DNA of 40,608 nt from Strigomonas culicis. Lineage: Eukaryota; Euglenozoa; Kinetoplastea; Trypanosomatida; Trypanosomatidae. A program made the position numbers and the translations under genes. Location of the stretch: contig AUXH01000108.1 in assembly GCA_000482145.1 (NCBI GenBank), positions 1-40,608 on the forward strand, in the 5' to 3' direction. Below the pieces are notes generated by a model, which did not search any database, had not been told where the DNA came from, and saw nothing but the letters and a program-made list of their open reading frames with translations. Shown here in pieces: positions 20,275 to 29,127 of this stretch; the stretch's first letter is position 1, and each line of letters starts with the position of its first letter.

Positions 20275-22587
20275 TCATGTCATGAACACATCCAAGTCGT
20301 CTGTCTCGTCCTCGTCGCTTGTGAAGACTTCCTGCACCGCCAGCGCGGACGGCGCCACAAAGGCCTCCAGATCGGCTTGACTCTGCGGGCTAAGGCTGTC
20401 GCACTCAGTCACGTTGACGCGCTCCCACTTGCAGTACTTGCGGACCCATTTACGCTTTGCACGAAGCCACCGGTCCTCTTTTTTTTTCTGTCCCTGCTCT
20501 GGCTCACAGAAGGACGACACGTGTTCCGAGTTCTTCTTTTTCTTTTTCTTTTTCTTGGGTGTGGCAGGCGCGGCGGTGTCGCGGGACACCTCCATGTACC
20601 GCAGCTGGTCGCAGCCACTGAGGTCGAGGCGGCGGAGAGCGGGCAGCTCCCAGAGCACCGACGCGTCGCGCAGCTCCGTGACATCGGCCAGACTGATGCT
20701 CTCCAAATATTTAAAGGAGGAAGGTGCGAACCGGGGGCCGCCATCGGCCCCATCAGCCTGCGCCGACGGGCTGCCGAAGACCTGATTAATGTCCGCGATG
20801 GCGGTGACCGACGCGTAGAGCGATCGCAGTGAGCCGCCGAGGCCCGCCAGCGCGGTGATGTCCTCGAGGCTGTGGCATAGCGTGACATCAAGCCTTTCCA
20901 GCCGCGTGCAGCGCTCCAGCCCGGCGAGGTCCGTGATGCCGCCACAGCCACGGAGGGTGAGCTGCCGCAGACAGTGCGACAGCGATGCCAGTGCGGTGAG
21001 CTGCGTGATGCCGCTGCAGTAGGAGAAGCGCACCTGCTCCAGCTGCGCGAAGGGCGCCGCCTGCAGCCAGTTGTCCGCGTCGTCGGCGCGTGGCAGGGCG
21101 AACCTCTGGCTGATGCTCGTCGCGTCCAGCGCGCGCAGACTGCCGTGCAGATGCGACAGGGCGGAGAGATCGACCAAGTTCGCGCTGGAGGAGATGTCAA
21201 GCTTTTCCAGCTCCGGAAATAGCGTGACCGGCGCGAGCCCGTCGTCGCCGTGGGGCTGTGCGTAGCGAGGCTTGTCATACTGGAAGGCGAGGAAACTGAG
21301 CTGCGTAGCGCCCGAGCCACCCATCTTGAGCACCCGCAGTCGAGGGAACGCGTTCTGCAGCGACGCCTGCAGGACGGCGCGGTCATCCACGAAGGCTCCG
21401 TCGTCGAGGAAGAGCGAGCTGGAGATGTCCAAGTAGCGCAGGCTATCGCTCAGCGACCCGTTCTCCTGGTAGCCGCTGTCGTCCTCGCTGAGCAGCGCCC
21501 AGTGCAGCGACGTGCCGCCGCAGCCGCTCACGCGGAGCACCTCGACCGCCGGCAGCGCCGCGAGGGGGGCGAGATCGGTGATCCCAGTGTCCTCCGTGAG
21601 GTCCACGTAGCGCAGCCTGGGCAGGGCACAGATCCACGCAATGTCCGTCAGCTCGTGGCTCGTGAGGACCAGCACGCGCAGTGCCGGGCACGCCGCCAGC
21701 GCGGCCGCGTCCCGGATCGGACAGTTGAACAAGTACAGCTCCTCCAGCGCACTCGTCGGCAGGTCCTCCGCGCTATCGGCCCCGCCGCGGGTGCGACCGA
21801 GGGGTGGCGGTGTGACCAGAAAGTCCAGCGACTCGAGCAGCCCGCCGGAGATGTACAGCACACGGAGCGAGGGCAGCCACGCGTCCCAGTGCAGCTCCCC
21901 CTCCGCCGTCTGTACGTCTGCCATCGGCGGCTGCAGACCCTTGCCGCTCAGATCGAAGCACTGCGTGAGGTAGACCGCGGTGAGGTGGCGGAAGGAGGCG
22001 CCGCTGCCGGCCGCCGATGACAGGCAGTCCGCCAGCGACAGCCGCCGCCCATGCAGATGCAGGTGGCGGACATCGAGCGGGGGCTGACCCTCCGCCAGTG
22101 GCGGCGGGAAGGCCACACCCGCGCGGAAGAGAAAGTCACTGGAGATGCCAAACACCATGTCGCTGGCCGCCGCCGTCGCCGTGTAGTGAGGCGCGCTGTA
22201 GGGCCAGGCGCTCGCGAAGCGACTCATCGTGCCGTGGATCTGCACGCCGCAGACCCACGGCCCCGCCGCGCGCCGCCGCTGGAGCCGCCCCAGCATCCAC
22301 AGGAGCACGTCGTGTCGCGGGTCGGAGGCGGCGCCGCCGCGCCGAGCGCCGCGACCGGCGTCGTGCGACCCGTAGTTGTAGGCATTCGCGTTGTACACGA
22401 ACCTGTGGAAGAAGTCGAGCGCCGAGTCGCATACGGCGCAAGTGAAGCTGGCGTGCCGCAGCCCGCCGTAGTCATGCTCGATCAGGTGGCGCGCGTAGGG
22501 AGAAACGGCACTGTAGGTGAGAAAGGTGTTTCCCTCCGGCTGTGGCGGAGGCGCGTAGTCCAGAATAACGGGCAAAATGGTCAGCAT
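20275..22587 (-). CDS. Leucine-rich-repeat protein
   Basis: Predicted 770 residues from ATG 22587. The frame is open further upstream, but that extension is hydrophobic AT-rich spacer translation and lies beyond a near-perfect splice acceptor at 22608, so the inner ATG is preferred. From about residue 180 the protein holds many irregular LRRs of about 22-26 residues: LRVLYISGGLLESLDFL, LRVLVLTSHELTDIAW, LRYVDLTEDTGITDLAPLAAL, VEVLRVSGCGG, LEKLDISSSANLVDLSAL, LRQLTLRGCGGITDLAGL, LERLDVTLCHSLEDITAL and LRRLDLSGCDQL. The GCGGITDL phrase is close to the Cys-containing LRR class found in F-box LRR proteins and in trypanosomatid surface or ubiquitin-related LRR proteins. The end is basic (a run of eight or nine Lys, then RAKRKWVRKYCKWERVNVTECDSLSP) and finally acidic (DEDETDDLDVF). 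Partner and role are unknown. Confidence 0.85.
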   Translation of the reverse strand: MLTILPVILDYAPPPQPEGNTFLTYSAVSPYARHLIEHDYGGLRHASFTCAVCDSALDFFHRFVYNANAYNYGSHDAGRGARRGGAASDPRHDVLLWMLGRLQRRRAAGPWVCGVQIHGTMSRFASAWPYSAPHYTATAAASDMVFGISSDFLFRAGVAFPPPLAEGQPPLDVRHLHLHGRRLSLADCLSSAAGSGASFRHLTAVYLTQCFDLSGKGLQPPMADVQTAEGELHWDAWLPSLRVLYISGGLLESLDFLVTPPPLGRTRGGADSAEDLPTSALEELYLFNCPIRDAAALAACPALRVLVLTSHELTDIAWICALPRLRYVDLTEDTGITDLAPLAALPAVEVLRVSGCGGTSLHWALLSEDDSGYQENGSLSDSLRYLDISSSLFLDDGAFVDDRAVLQASLQNAFPRLRVLKMGGSGATQLSFLAFQYDKPRYAQPHGDDGLAPVTLFPELEKLDISSSANLVDLSALSHLHGSLRALDATSISQRFALPRADDADNWLQAAPFAQLEQVRFSYCSGITQLTALASLSHCLRQLTLRGCGGITDLAGLERCTRLERLDVTLCHSLEDITALAGLGGSLRSLYASVTAIADINQVFGSPSAQADGADGGPRFAPSSFKYLESISLADVTELRDASVLWELPALRRLDLSGCDQLRYMEVSRDTAAPATPKKKKKKKKNSEHVSSFCEPEQGQKKKEDRWLRAKRKWVRKYCKWERVNVTECDSLSPQSQADLEAFVAPSALAVQEVFTSDEDETDDLDVFMT

Positions 22588-22607
22588 ATCTGTATGACAC
22601 CGCACTT

Positions 22608-22622
22608 CTAAGGGAAGGAAAG
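22608..22622 (-). promoter_or_regulatory. Trans-splice acceptor deciding the LRR gene start
   Basis: On the minus strand TTTCCTTCCCTTAG ends with AG at 22609-22608, 20 bases before ATG 22587. It lies inside the frame that could otherwise extend to 22842, so it excludes that longer start. Confidence 0.65.
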
Positions 22623-22884
22623 ACGTACAGAACAAAACCAACGAGTTTTTGGTGAAGGCATGGAAGATAAAGTGCATGTGTGCGTTAGCTGATATCCATG
22701 GCTGAGGTTTCGACGTGCATCTAGTTCCAAGCACAAAGCAAACCATTATAAAGCGATGCGTTGTAAAACATAAAGAATCAAAGTAGCAGAACCAATGTAT
22801 ATTTAAAAAGCAGAACAACAACAGAAGCGTATGTATAATCATTTGTGACTCTATGCATGCAGGTGAAAAAGATCAGCCTTCTCT

Positions 22885-24288
22885 CTATTTTGTTTTTTTC
22901 GGCGGCGCGCGTGGTCTTGCCTTCCCCTTCTTCGCTGCTTCACCCTTACCTGCCTTCTGTGCCCCTGCCTCTTGCTCCACCGGCGCGAGGAGGTCCGCGT
23001 GCCCTTCTTCCGTCCCGCCCGTCGGCGGTGGCGACGCAGCAGACACGGGTGCCGCCGGTGGTGGGGGCGGGGAGGGGGACGAGCCGCAGCGCTTCCGCTT
23101 TCGCGTTCCCCCCTTTGGCTTCTGCTTGTTCTCCCCCTCACTGGCCGTGTCTAGCGGCGGTGGTGCGTCCGGCACCGCTTCTTGCATCGGCTGGGCTGGC
23201 GGCGCCGCATCGGCTGCACCGGGCACGGCGCTATCGCTCTGGTGCGCACCCACCGCCGGTGCACTGCTGTCCGGAGCCGGTGGGCTGATCCGACGGGTAC
23301 TGGAGGGCGCCGCTTCCTTGCGTGCCGTCTTCCGCCCACGTTTTTGCGCGTTCATGGTAGCTTCCGCTGCGGCCGGGGATGTCTGCATGGTGATCGTCAT
23401 CTGTTCTGGAGGAGGGAGAGGCAGCGCGGCCGCGTGTGCCTCGACAGACACTGCGTGGCTTGCGGGAGCGGCGGCAGCAGCGGGTGGCATCGCGGATCCT
23501 GACACGCCTATCGCTGTCTCTGGTTGCGGGGGCACGATGTCCTCCGCCTCAATGAAGTCGAGCTGCTCGGGCACGGACACGGTGCTGCGCACGTCTCTGC
23601 TGCTGCGCTGCATCCTCTCCTTGATGTACTGCTCTAGGAGGAAATAGTTCTCCGTCCACTGGTTCGCCGCCTCCAGCGAGGCCTCGATGCTCTTCTGCAG
23701 TTTCAGCCGCATGTCAGGGTCGAAGAGGGCCAGCTGCTTCTTGCGCTCGCAGAGCTCGGCGCGCTGCTGCGTCAACCGCGTGAGGCGCAGCGCGTCCTGC
23801 TTGATCTGTTCCTCGTCCCCGAGCGCCGCGGCGGCGTCCTGCAGCTGCTGCGCAAGCTGCAGCTCCTGCTGTGTGGCAGCGGCCACCTCTGCGCGCAGAG
23901 CCTCTAGCGGCCGCTGCTGCAGCTCCTGCCGCAGAGCGCGCTCGGCCGAGGCCGCCCCGGCCCCACCGCTAGCCGCGCCCCCGTCACCAGAGCGGCGGCC
24001 GGCCGCGGTGGGGTCCTGCTTCTGCGTCGCGGTAGGCGGGAAGCACCAGAAAAGGGTGTGCACCCCTACCTTATCCTGGCGGATATTGTGATTCTCGGAG
24101 ACGACGAGCTCGACACACTCCTCCACGCTTTGGTAGATGACGCCCGTCGCGCGGGGGATGAGCACAAGGAGCTCCTTGAGGGTGTACGGCTGCGGGTGCG
24201 CGCGGAACCAGGCAATCACCTTGGTTGTCTTCTCCTCCATCGAGAGCCCCTTTTTGGCCTTTTTGGACCCGGCAGCCGCCTTGCTCAT
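22885..24288 (-). CDS. MND1: Meiotic recombination protein Mnd1 with long C-terminal extension
   Basis: Predicted 467 residues from ATG 24288. The N-terminus KKGLSMEEKTTKVIAWF and the following winged-helix region (YTLKELLVLIPRATGVIYQSV, then HTLFWCFPP) match Mnd1. So do the central coiled coil (about 115-215) and the terminal signature ANQWTENYFLLEQYIKER and PEQLDFIEAEDI (to about residue 252). Mnd1 pairs with Hop2 to stabilise Dmc1/Rad51 filaments and promote strand invasion. Typical Mnd1 is about 205 residues. Here a Gly/Ala-rich insertion follows the winged helix, and about 215 extra residues follow the conserved end. The tail is Pro/Ala-rich with basic patches (QKRGRKTARK, TRKRKRCG, and the Lys-rich end) that could be nuclear targeting or DNA contacts. 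The start is fixed by a strong acceptor 12 bases upstream; an earlier in-frame codon at 24342 is not used. The identification is strong; the tail is unexplained. Confidence 0.93.
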   Translation of the reverse strand: MSKAAAGSKKAKKGLSMEEKTTKVIAWFRAHPQPYTLKELLVLIPRATGVIYQSVEECVELVVSENHNIRQDKVGVHTLFWCFPPTATQKQDPTAAGRRSGDGGAASGGAGAASAERALRQELQQRPLEALRAEVAAATQQELQLAQQLQDAAAALGDEEQIKQDALRLTRLTQQRAELCERKKQLALFDPDMRLKLQKSIEASLEAANQWTENYFLLEQYIKERMQRSSRDVRSTVSVPEQLDFIEAEDIVPPQPETAIGVSGSAMPPAAAAAPASHAVSVEAHAAALPLPPPEQMTITMQTSPAAAEATMNAQKRGRKTARKEAAPSSTRRISPPAPDSSAPAVGAHQSDSAVPGAADAAPPAQPMQEAVPDAPPPLDTASEGENKQKPKGGTRKRKRCGSSPSPPPPPAAPVSAASPPPTGGTEEGHADLLAPVEQEAGAQKAGKGEAAKKGKARPRAPPKKTK

Positions 24289-24672
24289 AGTGAGGATATC
24301 TGTGAAGGAGAGCGCGGAAAGAAAAGGGTGTGTGTTATACACTGTTCGTGTCTGTAATGCGATGCGAAGTGTGATAGAGAAGAGAGTTGGAAGTAGAAAC
24401 GCATGATGCGCACAAGACAGCGGCCTACACGGCCCCTCTTTTCCTCTTTAAATAAGTGGAAGTGTACCATCCTTTGCAGGTAAGGCACGGTTGATTTGTG
24501 TCTTTTTTTCCTTTTTTAAAATTTAGTCTACATAGTACTGAACAGTGGTTTGAGCCATCATGAATGAATATTAAGATAGCATATACAAGTGAATGTACGT
24601 AGCATCCGAGAAGACGAATGATCGTCATAAGCACAATAACAGTTGCTCTGGGCGTGGTGGTGAAACCACAGA
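24289..24672. other. Intergenic spacer, Gln-rich gene to MND1
   Basis: AT-rich spacer containing the MND1 splice signal and, further up, T runs at about 24501-24518. No gene is recognised. Confidence 0.7.
24300..24328 (-). promoter_or_regulatory. Trans-splice acceptor for MND1
   Basis: A minus-strand pyrimidine tract (24328-24305) ends in CACAG with AG at 24301-24300. The leader would be only about 11 bases, which fixes ATG 24288 as the start and excludes the longer frame. Confidence 0.65.
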
Positions 24673-26105
24673 CTACTTTTGAATCGACTTGACGGACATC
24701 ATGGCGCGTTCAAAGACGGTGCAGCGCGACCAGCGATCGGAGGACTGCGGCACCACGTCCGACAAACTCTCCCGATCCCCCACCGTGAGACTGGCGTTGC
24801 GGTTGTCTTTCAGCGCGGTGGACGTGTTCTGCGTGAAGCTCAGGTTGGAGACCCGCGAGGGCGCACGGGGGTCTAATTCCATCGTCATGTCGAACGCCGA
24901 GGATGGCTGTGGTGACATGCAGTTCGAGCCCATGTACTGGGCCAGATCCTGCTGCTGCTGCTGCTGGTGCTGCCGCTGCTGCTGCAGCTCCTGCTGCTCC
25001 CGCTGCTTCTGTAAAACCGTCTTTTGGTGCTGTTGAGCGATCCGCTTCGTCTTGGCGTCCATCTTGCTGGCCCCGCCGCCGGACAGGCGGCCAGCGCCGG
25101 GCGGCCCCTGCCGCAGCTGCTGCTCGCGAAGCTTCTGCTCCTGGAGCCGCTGCGACTGCTGCATGGGGGTCAGCCGGCTGCCGGTGTGGTGCGGGTTGAC
25201 GCGCTTGCTGATACAGGTGGAGTTGCCGTCCATGAAGACGTCCATCATGCCGTACGCGTCGCGCGGGAGGTGCCGCAGCTGCGTGTCGTCGACCGCGCGC
25301 TGCTGGTGCCGCGCGGCCTCCACCTGCGCGATGGTGATGTGCTTCCCGCCGCCGTCGTCGCGGCCGCCGTCCAGCACGCTCTCCGCCGTGTCCTGCAGCT
25401 TGAGTCGCAGGAGTGAGTAGACGGTCGTGCGCATCGCGGCGCGCCACTCAGGCAGGAGCGGCTGCGTCTGCGAGGGCGGCCGCTGCGGTGTGCGCGGGGC
25501 CTCCGTGAAGGTGTCGGACCGCATGGACTCGAGTGGCGGCGCCTGCTGGGCCACGTAGAGGCTCCGCGACACGACAGCGGGGGCCATGTCGGGGATCAGC
25601 TTGCTATGCTTGACACTCACGTCGAGCGTGGGGCTCGTCACGCCGTCCGAGAAGGGCGTCAGCGGCACCAGGCGCGGCGGCAGCGACGCCGCCGTGCGCG
25701 CGAGCGGCTGGGACTGGAAGGCGCTCGCGCCGACGTAGGTCTCCGCGGCGGCCGCGCGGCTGCCGTGCGCCACCTCGGTGCCCCAGAAGCTGTGTTTCAG
25801 ACCGGTGGTGGCGGTGCCGGAGGGCGCCCCCGCCGCGGTGCCGTCCCGGTCAAAGAAGGGATCGAGCGCACCGAGCTGCTGCTGCAGCAGCTGCTCGATG
25901 TCCGCCTCGCTCGCGCCGCCGTGGCCCTCCGCGACAGCCGCTCGACCAGCGCGTCCATCGCGGCCTGCATGTCCTGCTGCTGCAGCTCCGACTCGACGCG
26001 CTGCTGCACATAGGCGTTGTCCGACACCTGCGCGCGAAAGAGGGGGTGCGAGTAGAGCGGGAAGGAGTACTTCCCGATCGTCCGCTGGTCCTCCGAGGCG
26101 CTCAT
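24673..26105 (-). CDS. Gln-rich coiled-coil hypothetical protein with an apparent -1 frameshift
   Basis: Not recognised. The 5' part starts at ATG 26105 (SASEDQRTIGKYSFPLYSHP, then helical up to MDALVERL) and shifts to Ser/Arg/Pro-rich nonsense after about 25935, stopping near 25797. From about 25935 another frame becomes sensible (VAEGHGGASEADIEQLLQQQ, LGALDPFFDRDG) and continues without an ATG start through the rest of the gene, with GTG at 25773 inside it, to the stop at 24673. One missing base around 25924-25945 reconciles both. The joined product would be about 477 residues. It contains a Ser/Pro-rich middle, a long Gln/Arg coiled coil (about 25180-24950, with QQQRQHQQQQQQ), and a Ser/Asn-rich end. 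There is no catalytic motif. The coordinates span both parts. Confidence 0.7.
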
Positions 26106-26415
26106 CGCGCGCTTGTACCTTTTATTTTCGTTTTCCTAATTTCTTTTGCCAACCAGAGAGAGAGAGATGGAGAAAAAAAAAGCAGAGAAATGATACAAAG
26201 CAACAATACCAATGAAGAGGACTGTCAGGAAAAAAAAAAGTTGAAAATAATAGTTATGAAGAAAGGCGGAAAGACACCTTCTCAAACGTCCTTACACCAA
26301 TGTCAAGAATAGAGCGAATAAATAACGTGTGACGGAAAGACCGTTTTATGCCGTGCCTTTCTTTTTTTTTTCTTCCCTCCTTGTTTCAACTAACTTCTTT
26401 TATAATTATTTCTTC
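26106..26415. other. Intergenic spacer, RFC1 to Gln-rich gene
   Basis: AT-rich spacer with the splice signal listed separately and a T run at 26363-26372 shortly after the RFC1 stop. Nothing else is seen. Confidence 0.7.
26143..26178 (-). promoter_or_regulatory. Candidate trans-splice acceptor for the Gln-rich gene
   Basis: A CT-repeat pyrimidine tract on the minus strand (about 26178-26154) is followed by AG at 26144-26143, 38 bases before ATG 26105. It supports that ATG as the start of the split gene. Confidence 0.5.
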
Positions 26416-28311
26416 TCAATCACTATCACTGATTACCGATATCGAATCGCTGCTGCTGACGCTGCTGTCGCTCCCTTGCGTCTTCCGGCGCTTCTTCGGT
26501 GATGCCTTCTTCTTGGCCGCCTTTGGCACCGGCGAGCGTTTGCGCTTTTCCGACGCCACCGCCGACTTCCCCTCCTCTTCCGCGTCATCCTCGTCCTCCT
26601 CCTTGCTCGCCTTTTTTCTGCTCCCCTTCGCGGGGGGCTTCTTGGCCGCGGCGCTCTTGGGCGCCGGCTTCTTCTTCTGCTTCACGATGAAGCTGTCGAG
26701 CTCGCTGCCCTTCTTCCCGTTCTCTTCCTCCTCCACCGCATCGAGGTCCTCCGCCTTGTTGGTGGTGTCCGTCGCGATGTGCGACAGCGCCGCCTTGGTG
26801 AAGCTCTCCGTCTTGTGCGTCTTGTTGAACTCGCGCGTGAAGGCGGACTTCACGGCCGTCGCAATGCTGCCGCCCAGCGCCGCGAGGCTCGACCGCCGGT
26901 GCATGTTCTTGTAGTGCGATACGCTCATCACAAAGTCCCAGTCGTCGCGCAGCAGGCGGTACTGGTCCATCACCGCAATCACCTCGGCGATGCCGTCCTT
27001 TTCGCGGGCGACGAGGGGCTGCGTGAGGGGCAACTCCCACCCCAGCGGCACGTAGTCCATCACCACGTCCTCCGGGGCGCCGCTGATGCCCTTGGCCGGG
27101 TGCGAGGCCTGCATCGCGAGGCAGCGCAGCAGCCTCTTGTTCTTGTTCGCGGTGGAGTTGTGGCCGAGCCAGCTCGGGAACTTGACGGGCCGCTGCCGGT
27201 CGTAGAAGGCTTGCGAGGCGGGGAGGAAGGATTCGTACTTGCCGCGCGTGTACACGCACGGGGCGATGCTGGAGGACAGCACGTGCATCCGCGAGACGGA
27301 CCAGTTCTGCTCCAGGTACATCATGCGCTGCGCGGCATCCGCGCGCGAGATGCAGGCGGCGGCGGCCGCCACGGTCCCCATCCAGCTGCGTGACGGGTCG
27401 GTGGTGGAGGGGTTGAAGTGCAGGTAATTCTCCTGTACAAACATGTCAATGAGGTCGTTGTTGTAGTAGCAGCTCTGCATGTCCTCGATCGTGTGCCGCT
27501 CGCCCTGGCTCGTGCCCTGCAGCAGGAAATACTCCGCGGCGTCGAAGATGCCCGTGTCGCTGTCCTTCTTCGACTGCACCGCGCACGCGGCGAGCTGCTG
27601 CTGCGACACGACGCGGTCCTTCGCGCACCACAGCTGCAGGTTGGTGAGCATATTGCGGATGTCGCTGCCGCTCTGCTTGATGACGTCCTGCAGCAGCGGC
27701 TTGGACAGGGTCACCCCCTCGCGCGCGAGCACCTTGTCGCAGAGGTAGTTCGCGACGATATTGCATGGCGGCCGGGAAAAGCGCACGTCCTCGACGTAGT
27801 TGATGAGGGAGCGCAGCTTCTGGTGCCAGCGGTCGTTGCAGGTGCAGAGGATGGGCACCTTCGTCACCTTGATCATCTCAATCACCTCGCCGACGCCGCC
27901 AATGTCGCAGCCGTCGACCTCGTCCATGAGAAGCAGCACGTTAGTGTAGGAGGTGGCGCTCGTGGAGAAGGCGCGGTTGTTGGTGATGGTGGACACCTTC
28001 TCCTTCAGCGACTTGCGGCTGCGGAAGTCGCTGGCGTTGTACTCGATCACGGTCCTGCCCAGCTCGGTGGCCACCACGTACACGGTGGTCGTCTTACCGA
28101 CGCCCGGCGGGCCCGAGAGCAGGGCAGCCCGCGGCTTCTTCGGGTCGCCGGTGCCCGCCGGCTCGAAGCCTTCTACCCATGCCTTGATCTTATTCGCACA
28201 CACCGGATAGCACATCTGTGCGATGGTGCGCGGCTTGTACTTATCCGCCCATAAGGTGCTGACGGGAAGCGCAGCGGGCGTCGGTGGTGAGGCCTCGGCA
28301 GCGGTAGTCAT
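26416..28311 (-). CDS. RFC1: Replication factor C large subunit (RFC1), short form without BRCT
   Basis: Predicted 631 residues. The AAA+ clamp-loader ATPase core begins almost at the N-terminus: WADKYKPRTIAQM (21-33), Walker A GPPGVGKT (67-74), YNASDFRSRKSLKEKV typical of the RFC1 subunit, Walker B LLLMDEVDG (126-134) and sensor 1 TCND (157-160). SGSDIRNMLTNLQLW is followed by the RFC1-specific C-terminal collar (YLEQNWSVSRMH and similar). RFC1 with RFC2-5 loads PCNA onto primer-template junctions. Metazoan and yeast RFC1 carry a several-hundred-residue N-terminus with a BRCT domain; here only about 20 residues precede the AAA+ domain. The C-terminal 110 residues are Lys-rich then Ser/Asp-rich and probably serve nuclear import or regulation. 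A clean ATG and no open frame upstream argue the short N-terminus is real. The identity is very strong. Confidence 0.95.
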   Translation of the reverse strand: MTTAAEASPPTPAALPVSTLWADKYKPRTIAQMCYPVCANKIKAWVEGFEPAGTGDPKKPRAALLSGPPGVGKTTTVYVVATELGRTVIEYNASDFRSRKSLKEKVSTITNNRAFSTSATSYTNVLLLMDEVDGCDIGGVGEVIEMIKVTKVPILCTCNDRWHQKLRSLINYVEDVRFSRPPCNIVANYLCDKVLAREGVTLSKPLLQDVIKQSGSDIRNMLTNLQLWCAKDRVVSQQQLAACAVQSKKDSDTGIFDAAEYFLLQGTSQGERHTIEDMQSCYYNNDLIDMFVQENYLHFNPSTTDPSRSWMGTVAAAAACISRADAAQRMMYLEQNWSVSRMHVLSSSIAPCVYTRGKYESFLPASQAFYDRQRPVKFPSWLGHNSTANKNKRLLRCLAMQASHPAKGISGAPEDVVMDYVPLGWELPLTQPLVAREKDGIAEVIAVMDQYRLLRDDWDFVMSVSHYKNMHRRSSLAALGGSIATAVKSAFTREFNKTHKTESFTKAALSHIATDTTNKAEDLDAVEEEENGKKGSELDSFIVKQKKKPAPKSAAAKKPPAKGSRKKASKEEDEDDAEEEGKSAVASEKRKRSPVPKAAKKKASPKKRRKTQGSDSSVSSSDSISVISDSD

Positions 28312-29127
28312 CAGATGAATCTATTCGTAGGGCCTTTTTTAAAAAATCTTTTTTTTTTAATCTATTGTTGAGCTATGTATGAGGACGAGTAATACCAGTT
28401 CTTTTCGATATCGTATTTTCTATGTAGGAAGCGCACTCTACGTTACGTAGGAGTCCTGCTCACCACTCTATGGCGTGTAGGATGGGATGAGCTGGCGAGA
28501 GAGAGGGAGAAAGAAAGAGAGAGAGAGAGAGATAGCGCATATATCGAAAATAGCATATACACAAGCGCACCATAGAAAGAAGAGAAAACAGAAATCTTGG
28601 AAGACTCCAATCAAAGGAGAAGACAAGCACTCATACGTGAGTGCCTACGTTTCTTAGCTATATCTCTACATGTACATTTCTGTAAGTTCTAAAACAACAA
28701 AAGAACAATCATATATTAATAAGAATAAACTATTAGTTATTCGACATGAATACAGCTAAATAATAGAATAAAAATCTAATAGTGTAGCGCTAAACAAACA
28801 AAAAACAACAATAACGCCAGCAACAAGAATACCTCACAAACTTCTTTCCCTTTGAATGGTTGTACAGTAATTAAACAATAAAGAGGAACAGAAGTAAACA
28901 GCAAACATACAAAAAACTCTAAAAAAAAAGAAATAATAACAATAATGAAAAGTTATTGTTTTTTTTTGTTGTTGTCCCAAGTAGGTATAATAGTGGACAC
29001 ACTCAATTCACCAAACGTACAGAAGAAAAGAAAGGGAAAACAAAAGGGAATAATAAAAAAAGAACATAGACGTACAATTCGGACACGGATACACTCATTT
29101 CCAAAAAAAAAACAGACACCCCACACG
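28312..29127. other. Longest internal spacer (816 bases), no gene seen
   Basis: The spacer between the 1177-residue hypothetical and RFC1 is strongly AT-rich. It holds the GA/CT repeat used as the RFC1 splice signal (28498-28540), A runs near 28920-28930 and 29106-29113, and T runs near 28338-28359. I see no tRNA-like or snRNA-like structure and no open frame with coding character. The stretch from about 28680 to 29100 probably belongs to the 3' untranslated region of the upstream (higher-coordinate) gene. Confidence 0.6.
28492..28536 (-). promoter_or_regulatory. Candidate trans-splice acceptor for RFC1
   Basis: A long CT-repeat tract on the minus strand (28536-28498) is followed at once by GCCAG with AG at 28493-28492. 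The leader would be about 180 bases. Confidence 0.5.

Noticed and set aside
22588..22842. 85-residue hydrophobic N-terminal extension of the LRR protein, resembling a signal peptide
   Set aside because: It is spacer translation upstream of a strong splice acceptor at 22608, so it would not be in the mRNA.
28498..28540. GA-rich repeat as a promoter or origin
   Set aside because: On the coding strand it is a pyrimidine tract directly before an AG, so splice-signal use is the simpler reading.
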